Positions 30,553-38,857 of a stretch of DNA of 64,000 bases are shown piece after piece. How positions within the stretch are numbered: the first letter of the stretch is position 1; each line of letters opens with the position of its first letter. A program made the position numbers and the translations under genes. The stretch comes from Blastococcus sp. TF02-09 (lineage in GTDB: Bacteria > Actinomycetota > Actinomycetes > Mycobacteriales > Geodermatophilaceae): assembly GCF_003319105.1 (NCBI RefSeq), contig NZ_QOHH01000003.1:62001-126000 (forward strand). Direction: 5' to 3'. The notes below the pieces were generated by a model. That model had not been told where the DNA came from. It worked only from the letters and a program-made list of their open reading frames with translations, and did not search any database.

Positions 30553-32299
30553 CGCAGCCGAGGCCGGCCTGGGCGCACCGCTGCCGGGCGGCCTGGAACT
30601 CCGCGTAGTCGGCGGTGAAGAAGTGCGTCCCGTCGGCGTTCTCCAGCACGTAGTACAGGAGGTCGCCGGAGGTGGGCGTCAGCGCCGCCTCGAGGCTCGC
30701 CTCACCGGGCGAGCTGATCGGCGTCGGCGTCAGCCCCGTGCGGGTGCGGGTGTTGTAGGGGCTGTCGGTCCGCAGGTCGGTGACCGTGAGGTCGTTGCCG
30801 CTCTTGTCCAGGCCGTACGCGAGCGTGGCGTCGATGCCCAGCGGGATGTTCTGCGCGAGCCGGTTGTAGATCACCTGCGCGACGTCGGGCCGCTCCTCGT
30901 CCAGCCGGGTCTCCGACTGGATCATCGAGGCGACGGTGACGACGTCGGCCGGCGTGCGGCCGGCGGCCGCCGCCCGCCCCTCGAGGTCCAGACCCGCGGC
31001 GACGCTGGTGAACTGGTCGACCATCATCGCCAGGATCTGCGCCGCCGTCTGGTCGGGCTCGACGTCGTAGGTGGCCGGGTAGAGGTAGCCCTCGAGCTGG
31101 CCGTTGGCGTAGGCCGGCAGGCCGAGCGCCGGGAGGTCGGCCGCGGCCGCCTGCAGCTCCTCGATCGGGGTGCCCGTCTCCGTGGCGATCCGCTCCAGGA
31201 TCTGCGCGACGGTCAGGCCCTCCGGGATGGTGACCTTGGACAGCACCCGCGAGCCCTCGCCGAGCAGCATGTCCAGCGCCGCCGCCCCGCTCATCTGCGA
31301 GCGCAGGCCGTAGACACCGGGCTGGATGCCGGTCGCCTCGGGGCGCCCGTCGGCGGCGTCCACGAACGGGCCGGTCGAGGCGATCACGTCCTCGTCGACC
31401 AGCGTCCGGGCGATGTCGCTGAGCGTGTCGCCCTCCTGGACGCGCACCTGGACGTCGCCGGTGCCCTGACCGGTGTAGTCCTCGGCCGTGAACAGGCCCA
31501 TCAGCGCCTGGCCGCCCAGCACGATGCCGGCCACGAGCCCGCCGAGCACCAGCACGCTGAGCAGCACCGCCCACGGCCGGCGGCGCCGTCGGCCGCCGCG
31601 GTCGTCGTGGGGTGCTTCGTCGTGGGCACCGGGCACGAGGCCGTCACCGGTGCGGTCCCGGCGGCGGCGCCCCCGGCGCCCGCGGGGCGCCTCGTCGTCG
31701 ACGTGGCTGCCGATGACGTCGAGGCCGCCGGTCTGCTCCCAGGAGTCGGTCCGGCCGTCGGCGAGGTCGTGGTCGTCGGCCGGGTGGTCGTCGGGGCCGT
31801 ACGCGCCGTCGTGGTCGCCGAAGACGTCCGGGCCGGAGCCGACCGGCTGCGCGACCGTGGCGTCGTCGTCGACCGGGCCGTCGGTGCGGGGCTGCAACCG
31901 GTCCCAGACGCCCGACGGCATCGGGGGCAGGGGCGCGGAGGGGTGCTGGGTGTCCGGGCGCGGTGCGTCACCCGGCCGGCCGGGGTCGTCGTCGCCGGCG
32001 GAGTGCCGGGCGCTCGGGTGAGCGGAGCCGTCGAACCACCACGCGGGCTCGGGCAGCGGCCCGGTCGCGTCGTCGCGCCGGTCGAGCAGGCCCGACACGT
32101 ACCGGGGGCCGGGGACGCCGGAGTCGGTCCGCGGCTCGAACCGCGGCCCCACGGGGAGGTCGCTCCCCTGCCGGGGTCCGGGCCCGCTGCCGCCCGCGGT
32201 CCACGGGGAGGACGGGAAGGACGGGGAGGACGGGATCGCGCCGGTGCCGTCACCGGCGGAGTGTCGACCCCGCCGGCCCGGACCACCGGGCACGGTCAC
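30545..32299 (-). CDS. mltG: endolytic murein transglycosylase MltG with long acidic cytoplasmic N-terminus
   Basis: Membrane-bound lytic transglycosylase thought to cut nascent glycan strands and set their length. 584 residues: an N-terminal ~230-residue Pro/Asp/Gly-rich, probably disordered cytoplasmic region; an Arg-rich stop-transfer stretch; one transmembrane helix (PWAVLLSVLVLGGLVAGIVLGG); a LysM-like segment (VQEGDTLSDIARTLVDE); and the catalytic YceG domain with the key Glu in MIQSETRLDEERPDVAQVIYNRL split by its conserved Asn-Arg-Leu end. The GTG start overlaps the ruvX TGA. The usual neighbours ruvX and aroE support the identity. Confidence 0.93.
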   Translation of the reverse strand: MTVPGGPGRRGRHSAGDGTGAIPSSPSFPSSPWTAGGSGPGPRQGSDLPVGPRFEPRTDSGVPGPRYVSGLLDRRDDATGPLPEPAWWFDGSAHPSARHSAGDDDPGRPGDAPRPDTQHPSAPLPPMPSGVWDRLQPRTDGPVDDDATVAQPVGSGPDVFGDHDGAYGPDDHPADDHDLADGRTDSWEQTGGLDVIGSHVDDEAPRGRRGRRRRDRTGDGLVPGAHDEAPHDDRGGRRRRRPWAVLLSVLVLGGLVAGIVLGGQALMGLFTAEDYTGQGTGDVQVRVQEGDTLSDIARTLVDEDVIASTGPFVDAADGRPEATGIQPGVYGLRSQMSGAAALDMLLGEGSRVLSKVTIPEGLTVAQILERIATETGTPIEELQAAAADLPALGLPAYANGQLEGYLYPATYDVEPDQTAAQILAMMVDQFTSVAAGLDLEGRAAAAGRTPADVVTVASMIQSETRLDEERPDVAQVIYNRLAQNIPLGIDATLAYGLDKSGNDLTVTDLRTDSPYNTRTRTGLTPTPISSPGEASLEAALTPTSGDLLYYVLENADGTHFFTADYAEFQAARQRCAQAGLGCGG

Positions 32300-32976
32300 G
32301 ACCGGCCCCGCCGGCTGTCCAGATACTGCTGCAGGATCACCACGGCCGCGGCCTGGTCGATCACGGAGCGCTGATTGCGGCTGTCGATGCCGCCCTGACG
32401 CAGGTGACTTGCTGCGGTCACGGTCGAGAGCCTTTCGTCGATCAGGAACACCGGCACATCCGCTATGCGGTCGGCCAGTGCCTGAGAGTAGGCGGCGGCG
32501 TCGTCGGCCGACGCGCCCGACGCACCTGACAGGTGCCTCGGCTCTCCCACCACCACCTCGGTCACCTCGTGTTCCACCACGAGCGCCGCGAGGCGGTCCA
32601 GATCGGCGCCGTCCTTGGCCCGCTTCAGCGTCTCGAGCGGGCTGGCGAGCGTGCCGGTGGGGTCCGACAGCGCCAGCCCGACCCGGACCGTGCCGACGTC
32701 CACGCCCAGCACCCGGCCGGTGGGCCGGGCCGACGGCTTCGGCGGCACCTTGAGGTGCGCGGGCCAGCCACCCGACAGGTCGATCTCGGCCGTCTCGTTC
32801 GACACCGGGGGGAACCCCTGGCTCAGGTCGAGCTCGGTCGTCGGGTGGTGGACGGGGGCCCCGGGGGCCTGCCGCGGACGGGCCGGCGGGACGGCCGGCA
32901 GCTCGCGCCGCCGGCTGCCGACCGGACCGGTGTCGTCGGGGTTGTAGTCGGAACCGTTGTCCTCGGTCGTGGGCAC
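32296..32976 (-). CDS. ruvX: RuvX/YqgF-family Holliday junction resolvase-like protein with N-terminal extension
   Basis: RNase H-fold protein implicated in 16S rRNA 5'-end maturation in E. coli and predicted as a resolvase. The domain begins at LGVDVGTVRVGLALSD (metal Asp) and includes VVVGEPRHLSG, FLIDERLSTVTA and IDQAAAVVILQQYL, all catalytic acidic positions present. About 90 additional residues precede it, rich in Pro/Thr/Glu and probably disordered. GTG 32976 is chosen because GGGAGG lies 8 nt upstream; a GTG at 32985 overlapping the alaS stop has that Shine-Dalgarno directly abutting it and is less likely. Confidence 0.9.
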   Translation of the reverse strand: MPTTEDNGSDYNPDDTGPVGSRRRELPAVPPARPRQAPGAPVHHPTTELDLSQGFPPVSNETAEIDLSGGWPAHLKVPPKPSARPTGRVLGVDVGTVRVGLALSDPTGTLASPLETLKRAKDGADLDRLAALVVEHEVTEVVVGEPRHLSGASGASADDAAAYSQALADRIADVPVFLIDERLSTVTAASHLRQGGIDSRNQRSVIDQAAAVVILQQYLDSRRGRS

Positions 32977-32981
32977 GGTGC

Positions 32982-35666
32982 TCACCTCCCAGTGGCGGCC
33001 GCAACCGCCTGAACGCCTGCCTGGAGCGCGGCGGGGATCCCCGCCGCGTCGGTGCCGCCCCCTTGGGCGACGTCGGCCTTGCCGCCACCTCGACCGGCGA
33101 CGGGGACCGCCGCGGCCTTCAACACGTCGTTGGCCGACAGCCCCTGCTCGAGGGCGGCCGGGTTGAGCGCGGCCACGAGAGCCACCTTGCCACCGGACTC
33201 CGAGGCCAGCAGCACGACCGCCGGCCGGTCGCCCAGCCTGCCCCGGACGTCCAGGGCCAGGGTGCGCAGGTCACCCCCGCCGAGCCCGGCAGGCGCGCCG
33301 GTGGCCACCGCGACACCGCCGACGTCCTGCGCGGCGCCGGCGAGCTCACCGGCCGCGGCCAGGTTCTGCCGGGCGCGCAGCTCGGCCAGCTCGCGGTCCA
33401 GCTCGCGCAGCCGGGCGACCATGCCCCCGACCCGCTCGACCAGCCCGTCCTGCGGGGACTTGAGCAGCTCGGCCAGCTGGCGGACCAGGTCGCGCTCGCG
33501 GGCCAGGTAGCGGAAGCCCTCCAGGCCCACGACCGCCTCGACGCGGCGCGAGCCGGACCCGACCGACGACTCGCCGGTCAGGGCCAGCGTGCCGATCTGG
33601 GCGCTGCCGCGGACGTGCGTGCCACCGCAGAGCTCGCGCGACCACGGGCCACCGATCTCGACGACGCGGACCTGCTCGCCGTAGGTCTCGCCGAACAGCG
33701 CCAGGGCGCCGAACGCCCGTGCCTCGGGCAGCGTCATCCACGAGGCGGAGACGGCGTGGTCGGCCCGGACGGCGGCGTTGGCGACGTCCTCGATGTCGGT
33801 GCGCTGCTGGGCGGTGAGCGCGCCCTGCCAGGCGAAGTCCAGCCGCAGGTAGCCCGGGCGGTTGTACGAGCCCGACTGCAGCGCCTGCGGGCCGAGCACC
33901 TGGCGCAGGGCGGCATGGACCACGTGGGTGCCCGAGTGCGCCTGGCAGGCGTCCAGCCGCCACTCGCGGTCCACCTCGGCGGTCAGCTCGGCGCCGGCGC
34001 GGAGCTCCCCCTCGAGCACCCGGACCTGGTGGGCCACCAGCCCCTTGACCGGGCGCTGGACGTCGATGACCTCCGCGCGGCCGCCGTCCCAGGTGAGCAG
34101 GCCGGCGTCGGCCACCTGGCCACCGGACTCGGCGTAGAACGGCGTGCGGTCGAGCACCACGCGGGTGATCTCCCCGGGACCGACCGGCCGGGGCGCGGCG
34201 TCGTCGTCGCCCTCGGTGACCACGCCGAGCACCCGGGAGTCGGTGCGCAGGGTCTCGTAGGCCTGCCAGTCGGTCGGGCCGTGCTCGGCCAGCAGCCGCC
34301 GGTAGGCCAGCACGTCGACCGAGCCGGTGCGCTTGGCGCGGGCGTCGGCGCGGGCGCGGTCGCGCTGCTCGGCCATGAGCGCGCGGAAGCCCGCCTCGTC
34401 GACGGTCACGCCCTGCTCGGCGGCCATCTCGAGGGTGACGTCGATCGGGAAGCCGTAGGTGTCGTGCAGCGAGAACGCCTGCTCCCCCGAGAGCGACGGG
34501 GTGCCCGCATGCTTCGCCTGGGCGACCGCGGTGTCGAACAGCGCCGTGCCGGAGGTGAGGGTGCGCCGGAACGCCTCCTCCTCGGCGTAGGCGACCCCGG
34601 CGATGCGGTCGAAGTCGGTGGCGAGCTCCGGGTAGCTGGCGCTCATCGCGTCGCGGGAGACCGGCAGCAGCTCCGGCAGGGAGGCGCCCTCGACCCCGAG
34701 CAGCACCATCGAGCGGACGGCGCGGCGGAGCAGCCGGCGCAGGATGTAGCCGCGGCCCTCGTTGCCCGGCGTGACGCCGTCGCCGATGAGCATCAGCCCG
34801 CTGCGCACGTGGTCGGCGACCACGCGCAGCCGGACGTCGGTCTCGTGGTCCTTGCCGTACGTGACGCCGGCGAGCTCGGCGGCCCGGCGCAGCACCGGGG
34901 CGACCTCGTCGATCTCGTACATGTTGTCGACGCCCTGCAGCAGGAAGGCCACCCGCTCCAGGCCCATGCCGGTGTCGATGTTCTTGTGGGGGAGCTCCCC
35001 GACGACGGTGAACTCCTCCTTGCTGCGCACGTCGGTGAGCTCGTACTGCATGAAGACGAGGTTCCAGATCTCCAGGAACCGGTCGCCGGCGGTGTCCACC
35101 AGCGGGCCGCCGTCGGGCCCGAACTCGGGGCCGCGGTCGTAGTAGATCTCCGAGCACGGGCCGCCGGGGCCGGCCGCCCCGGTGTGCCAGTAGTTGTCCT
35201 TCTTGCCCAGCCGCTGGATCCGCTCGACCGGCAGCCCCGCGATGCGGTGCCAGGCCTCGGCGGCCTCGTCGTCGTCGAGGTAGACGGTGACCCAGAGCCG
35301 GTCGGGGTCGAAGCCCAGGCCGCCGTCGTCGACCGAGCCGGTGAGCAGCTCCCAGGCGAGTTCGATCGCGCCGTCCTTGAAGTAGTCGCCGAAGGAGAAG
35401 TTGCCGTTCATCTGGAAGAACGTGCCGTGGCGGGTGGTCTTGCCCACCTCCTCGATGTCGAGGGTGCGCACGCACTTCTGCACGCTGGTGGCCCGCGGGA
35501 ACGGCGCCGGCTCGCGGCCGGTCAGGTACGGGATGAACGGCACCATGCCGGCCACGGTGAACAGCAGCGAGGGGTCCGGCGACACCAGCGACGCACTGGG
35601 GACGACGGTGTGGCCGCGCGAGGCGAAGTGCTCGAGGAAGCGGCGGCGGATCTCGGCGGTCTGCAT
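32982..35666 (-). CDS. alaS: alanyl-tRNA synthetase
   Basis: Charges tRNA-Ala. 894 residues: class II catalytic core with motif 2-like KCVRTLDIEEVGKTTRHGTFF and MNGNFSFGDYFK, tRNA-recognition helices, an editing domain with zinc-site motifs HSGTHVVHAALR (a variant of HTATH) and CGGTHVRG, and a C-terminal DHHA1-type C-Ala domain. ATG start; no T-box or other leader was recognised upstream. It heads the alaS-ruvX-mltG-aroE series, the usual actinobacterial context. Confidence 0.97.
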   Translation of the reverse strand: MQTAEIRRRFLEHFASRGHTVVPSASLVSPDPSLLFTVAGMVPFIPYLTGREPAPFPRATSVQKCVRTLDIEEVGKTTRHGTFFQMNGNFSFGDYFKDGAIELAWELLTGSVDDGGLGFDPDRLWVTVYLDDDEAAEAWHRIAGLPVERIQRLGKKDNYWHTGAAGPGGPCSEIYYDRGPEFGPDGGPLVDTAGDRFLEIWNLVFMQYELTDVRSKEEFTVVGELPHKNIDTGMGLERVAFLLQGVDNMYEIDEVAPVLRRAAELAGVTYGKDHETDVRLRVVADHVRSGLMLIGDGVTPGNEGRGYILRRLLRRAVRSMVLLGVEGASLPELLPVSRDAMSASYPELATDFDRIAGVAYAEEEAFRRTLTSGTALFDTAVAQAKHAGTPSLSGEQAFSLHDTYGFPIDVTLEMAAEQGVTVDEAGFRALMAEQRDRARADARAKRTGSVDVLAYRRLLAEHGPTDWQAYETLRTDSRVLGVVTEGDDDAAPRPVGPGEITRVVLDRTPFYAESGGQVADAGLLTWDGGRAEVIDVQRPVKGLVAHQVRVLEGELRAGAELTAEVDREWRLDACQAHSGTHVVHAALRQVLGPQALQSGSYNRPGYLRLDFAWQGALTAQQRTDIEDVANAAVRADHAVSASWMTLPEARAFGALALFGETYGEQVRVVEIGGPWSRELCGGTHVRGSAQIGTLALTGESSVGSGSRRVEAVVGLEGFRYLARERDLVRQLAELLKSPQDGLVERVGGMVARLRELDRELAELRARQNLAAAGELAGAAQDVGGVAVATGAPAGLGGGDLRTLALDVRGRLGDRPAVVLLASESGGKVALVAALNPAALEQGLSANDVLKAAAVPVAGRGGGKADVAQGGGTDAAGIPAALQAGVQAVAAATGR

Positions 35667-35723
35667 CAGGTCTTCTCGGTGTCGGCGGGCGGGGCCGGGC
35701 GGGAATCCGCGGCTCCCCGGGGG

Positions 35724-36011
35724 TCAGGAATCGGAGGCGTGCGCCCCGCGGCGACCGGGCAGCTGCACCTGCTCGCCCGCGGGCAGCGGCGCGTCGAGGC
35801 CCGTGCCCGCGCGCAGCTCCTGCTCGCGCTCGGCCATCGCGTCGCGGACGTCGGCACCGAAGTCGCCGATCGCCTCGGCCAGGTCGCGCAGGCCCTCGGC
35901 GATGCTCGCGCCGATGCCGGCGGGGGTCAGCTTCTCGGCCGCGGAGGACAGCTTGCGGACGACGAGGGCGCCGATGGTGATGCCCATGGCGAGCCAGAAC
36001 AGCCGGCGCAT
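35724..36011 (-). CDS. small membrane protein, actinobacterial family of unknown function
   Basis: 95 residues: one N-terminal membrane helix (LFWLAMGITIGALVVRKL), an amphipathic helical region (AGIGASIAEGLRDLAEAIGDFGADVRDAMAE split into helices) and a basic, low-complexity tail. It matches the small protein conserved between alaS and the DUF948 gene in many actinobacteria (DUF6167-like, from memory). ATG 36011 overlaps the previous gene's stop by one base (TGATG). Function unknown; the context suggests a partner of the DUF948 protein. Confidence 0.85.
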   Translation of the reverse strand: MRRLFWLAMGITIGALVVRKLSSAAEKLTPAGIGASIAEGLRDLAEAIGDFGADVRDAMAEREQELRAGTGLDAPLPAGEQVQLPGRRGAHASDS

Positions 36012-36436
36012 CAGGCGGCCCGCCGGGCGGCACGACGCGCGCGGCGTGCCTCCTTGTCGCGGCGCGCCACCTCGGCCAGCGCCTCGCCCTCGCGCTTCTT
36101 CCGCGCCGCGCTGCGCACCCCGTAGGAGAACGCGGCGACCTTGATCAGCGGGCTGCCGAGCGTGGCGGCGACGACGCTGGTGAGCGCGGCGACGTTGCTG
36201 GACACGTTCGCGGCGTTGCCGGTGATGTCGTCGACCCGCTCGAGGTTGCTGTTCACGTGGGTCACGGTGGTGCTGGCCTGGGTGAGGATCGGCGCGCTCT
36301 GCTCGCGGACCTGCCGGATCGTCAGCGTCGTCTCGTCGAGCGTGCGGCCGAGCTTGAGCAGCGGGACGGCGACCAGCACCACCAGCAGCACCAACGCACC
36401 GGCGGCGATCAGCCCGGCGATCTCTCCTGCGGACAC
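36011..36436 (-). CDS. DUF948-family membrane protein
   Basis: 141 residues with one N-terminal transmembrane helix (IAGLIAAGALVLLVVLVAVPLL), a long helical, possibly coiled-coil region (LDETTLTIRQVREQSAPIL..VNSNLERVDDITGNAANV) and a strongly basic C-terminus of Arg/Lys/Ala. DUF948 proteins are widespread in Gram-positives and sometimes called general stress proteins; no biochemical role is established. GTG start with GAGGAG upstream. One-base overlap with the next gene. Confidence 0.88.
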   Translation of the reverse strand: MSAGEIAGLIAAGALVLLVVLVAVPLLKLGRTLDETTLTIRQVREQSAPILTQASTTVTHVNSNLERVDDITGNAANVSSNVAALTSVVAATLGSPLIKVAAFSYGVRSAARKKREGEALAEVARRDKEARRARRAARRAA

Positions 36437-36563
36437 ACGTGCTCCTCATCTGGGGGTCCGGGCGACCGGCAGGCCGCCCCGGCCGCCGGCCGGGCGGACC
36501 GGGAGGCGGAGAGCTTCACACTAGCCGCGGGGCCACCCGGTCCGTCCCGTGTCCCCGTTCCGG

Positions 36564-37901
36564 TCAGCGGCCGCGCCGGACGATCGCCCGGAGCTTGGCC
36601 AGCCGCTCGCCCAGCCGCGCCTCGGCACCCCGGCCGGTGGGCCGGTAGTAGTCCTTCCCGACCAGGGCGTCCGGCGGGTACTGCTGGGGGACGACGCCGT
36701 CGGGATGGGCGTGCGGGTAGACGTAGGTCTGCGCGTGCCCGAGCTTCTTCGCACCCGCGTAGTGCCCGTCGCGCAGGCCCGGGGGCACCGGCCCGGCCAG
36801 CCCCTTGCGGACGTCGCCGACCGACTCCCCGATCGCCTTGGTCACCGCGTCGGACTTGGGGGCCGTGGCCAGGTGGACGACCGCCTGGGCGAGCGGAAAG
36901 TGGCCCTCCGGCATGCCGATGAACTGCACCGCCTGCATCGCCGCCACGGCCAGCGGCAGCGCGGTCGGGTCGGCCATGCCGATGTCCTCGCTGGCGGAGA
37001 TGACCAGCCGCCGGGCGATGAAGCGCGGGTCCTCCCCCGCCTCGACCATGCGGGCCAGGTAGTGCATCGCGGCGTCCACGTCGCTGCCCCGGATGCTCTT
37101 GATCAGCGCACTGGCGACGTCGTAGTGCTGATCGCCCTGCCGGTCGTAGCGCACCGCGGCCTGGGCGACGGCGGTCTCGAGCGTGGCGAGGTCGATCTCG
37201 GTGGCCCCGACGGCCTGCGCGGCGCCGGCGCCGGACTCCAGCGCGGTGAGCGCCTTGCGGCCGTCCCCGCCCGCGACGCGGATCAGGTGCTCCTCGGCCT
37301 CGGCGCTCAGGGTGACCGCGCCGTCGAGCCCGCGGTCGCTGGTGAGCGCGCGGTGCAGCAGCGTGCGGACGTCGTCGTCGTCCAGCGGCTGCAGGGCCAG
37401 CACCAGGCTGCGGGAGAGCAGCGGGCTGACCACGGAGAAGAACGGGTTCTCGGTCGTCGCGGCGATGAGGCTGACGATCCGGTCCTCCACCGCGGACAGC
37501 AGGCTGTCCTGCTGGGTCTTGGAGAAGCGGTGCACCTCGTCGATGAACAGCACCGTGCGGCGGCCGGAGAAGGTCAGCTCGCGCTTGGCGCTCTGGATGA
37601 CCGCCCGTACCTCCTTCACCCCGGAGTCCAGCGCGGAGAGCTGCACGAACTGGCGCTTGGTGGCCAGGGAGATGACGTGGGCCAGCGTGGTCTTGCCGGT
37701 GCCGGGCGGCCCGTAGAGCACCAGCGACATCGGCTCGTCGGACTCGACCAGCCGGCGGAGCGGAGCGCGGGGGGCGAGCAGGTGCTGCTGGCCGACCACC
37801 TCGTCCAGCGACCGCGGGCGCATGCGGACCGCGAGGGGGGCGCCCGGGTCGACGATCGGCGAGCCGTCGTCGTCCGGAGCGGGGTCGAACAGCGATGTCA
37901 C
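36564..37901 (-). CDS. rarA: replication-associated recombination protein A (RarA/MgsA AAA+ ATPase)
   Basis: AAA+ ATPase related to clamp-loader subunits, acting at stalled forks. 445 residues: [15 protein letters not shown], Walker [14 protein letters not shown], Walker [16 protein letters not shown], sensor 1 AATTENPFF, and the C-terminal tetramerisation domain with [16 protein letters not shown] and [13 protein letters not shown] 37901 is preceded by TAGCGT at 7 nt, implying a leaderless transcript, and no Shine-Dalgarno is present. Transcribed divergently from the aldo/keto reductase and followed by a 127-nt gap before... the window's lower-coordinate neighbour DUF948. Confidence 0.94.
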   Translation of the reverse strand: MTSLFDPAPDDDGSPIVDPGAPLAVRMRPRSLDEVVGQQHLLAPRAPLRRLVESDEPMSLVLYGPPGTGKTTLAHVISLATKRQFVQLSALDSGVKEVRAVIQSAKRELTFSGRRTVLFIDEVHRFSKTQQDSLLSAVEDRIVSLIAATTENPFFSVVSPLLSRSLVLALQPLDDDDVRTLLHRALTSDRGLDGAVTLSAEAEEHLIRVAGGDGRKALTALESGAGAAQAVGATEIDLATLETAVAQAAVRYDRQGDQHYDVASALIKSIRGSDVDAAMHYLARMVEAGEDPRFIARRLVISASEDIGMADPTALPLAVAAMQAVQFIGMPEGHFPLAQAVVHLATAPKSDAVTKAIGESVGDVRKGLAGPVPPGLRDGHYAGAKKLGHAQTYVYPHAHPDGVVPQQYPPDALVGKDYYRPTGRGAEARLGERLAKLRAIVRRGR

Positions 37902-37908
37902 GATTACG

Positions 37909-37914
37909 ACGCTA
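37909..37914 (-). promoter_or_regulatory. rarA: -10 element for leaderless rarA transcript
   Basis: TAGCGT on the minus strand, 7 nt before the rarA GTG, in the short divergent gap with the aldo/keto reductase gene. The spacing puts the transcription start at the GTG. Confidence 0.5.
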
Positions 37915-37935
37915 CCCGCGGGATACGACGCGCTG

Positions 37936-38793
37936 ATGCAGCAGCGACGCATCGGCGACCGGACCGTCAGCGCGATCGGGCTGGGGGCGATGCCCCTGTC
38001 CACCAAGGACCCGCGCCCCTCCCGCGAGGAGGCGGTCGCCGTCGTGCACGCCGCCCTGGACGCCGGGGTGACGCTGATCGACATTGCCGACGCCTACGCG
38101 CGCGACGAGGCGGAGTTCGGGCACAACGAGGAGCTGGTGGCCGAGGCGCTGGCCTCCTACGGGCCGGGCGCGGACGACGTGCTGGTGGCGACCAAGGGCG
38201 GGCACACGCGCTCGGGCACCGACTGGGGGCTGGACGGCTCGCCGGACTACCTGCGCCGGGCGTGCGAGGGCTCGCTGCGGCGGCTCGGGGTCGAGGCGAT
38301 CGGGCTGTACCAGTACCACCGCCCCGACCCGGCCACGCCGTGGGAGGAGTCGATGGGGGCGCTGCGGGCGCTCGCCGACGACGGGCTGGTGCAGATGTTC
38401 GGGGTCTCCAACGCCGACGTCGCGCAGATCGACGCCGCGCGGGCGATCATCGGCGACGCGTTCGTCAGCGTGCAGAACCAGTTCTCCCCCGGCTGGCGGC
38501 ACTCGGCCGGCGAGCTGGCGCACTGCGCGGCGCACGGGCTGGCGTTCCTCCCGTGGAGCCCGTTCGGCGGGGTGGACGCGGCCGGCTCGCTGGACGCCGA
38601 TGCGCCGGCGTTCGCCGAGGTGGCCGCCGAGCTCGACGTCTCCGTGTACCGGGTGACGCTCGCGTGGCACCTGGCGCAGGCCGACGTCGTGGTGCCCATC
38701 CCGGGCGCCTCCCGGCCGGCCTCCATCGAGGACTCGGCCGCCGCGGCCGAGCTGCGGCTGAGCCCGGAGCAGCTGGCCCGGCTCGGCGGCTGA
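37936..38793 (+). CDS. aldo/keto reductase
   Basis: NADPH-dependent oxidoreductase of the AKR superfamily; substrate unknown. 285 residues, (beta/alpha)8 barrel. The catalytic tetrad is visible: Asp and Tyr in [16 protein letters not shown], Lys in VATKGGH and His in [10 protein letters not shown]-terminal [15 protein letters not shown] is the cofactor-binding end. The ATG at 37936 is 34 nt from the rarA start on the other strand; no Shine-Dalgarno stands out. First gene of the accessory-looking island. Confidence 0.92.
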   Translation: MQQRRIGDRTVSAIGLGAMPLSTKDPRPSREEAVAVVHAALDAGVTLIDIADAYARDEAEFGHNEELVAEALASYGPGADDVLVATKGGHTRSGTDWGLDGSPDYLRRACEGSLRRLGVEAIGLYQYHRPDPATPWEESMGALRALADDGLVQMFGVSNADVAQIDAARAIIGDAFVSVQNQFSPGWRHSAGELAHCAAHGLAFLPWSPFGGVDAAGSLDADAPAFAEVAAELDVSVYRVTLAWHLAQADVVVPIPGASRPASIEDSAAAAELRLSPEQLARLGG

Positions 38794-38807
38794 GCCGGCA
38801 CCGGTCC

Positions 38808-38850
38808 CCCGCCGAAAGTCCCTGGTCCCGCCGCGGGCGTCGGACCAGAC
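38808..38850 (+). promoter_or_regulatory. possible regulator site and hairpin upstream of the cyclase gene
   Basis: GAAAGTCCC (38814-38822) resembles one half of the dormancy-regulator (DosR/DevR) palindrome GGGACTTTnGTCCC. Directly after it, CTGGTCC and GGACCAG (38822-38828 and 38842-38848, approximate) can form a 7-bp stem. Either could mark control of the cyclase/CBS pair, but one half-site is weak evidence. Confidence 0.25.
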
Positions 38851-38857
38851 TGCGCCG

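Noticed and set aside
35667-35723. T-box leader before alaS-side genes or before aspS/hisS
   Set aside because: Leaders are absent or only a few dozen bases, far too short for a T-box; hisS and aspS starts abut other genes.
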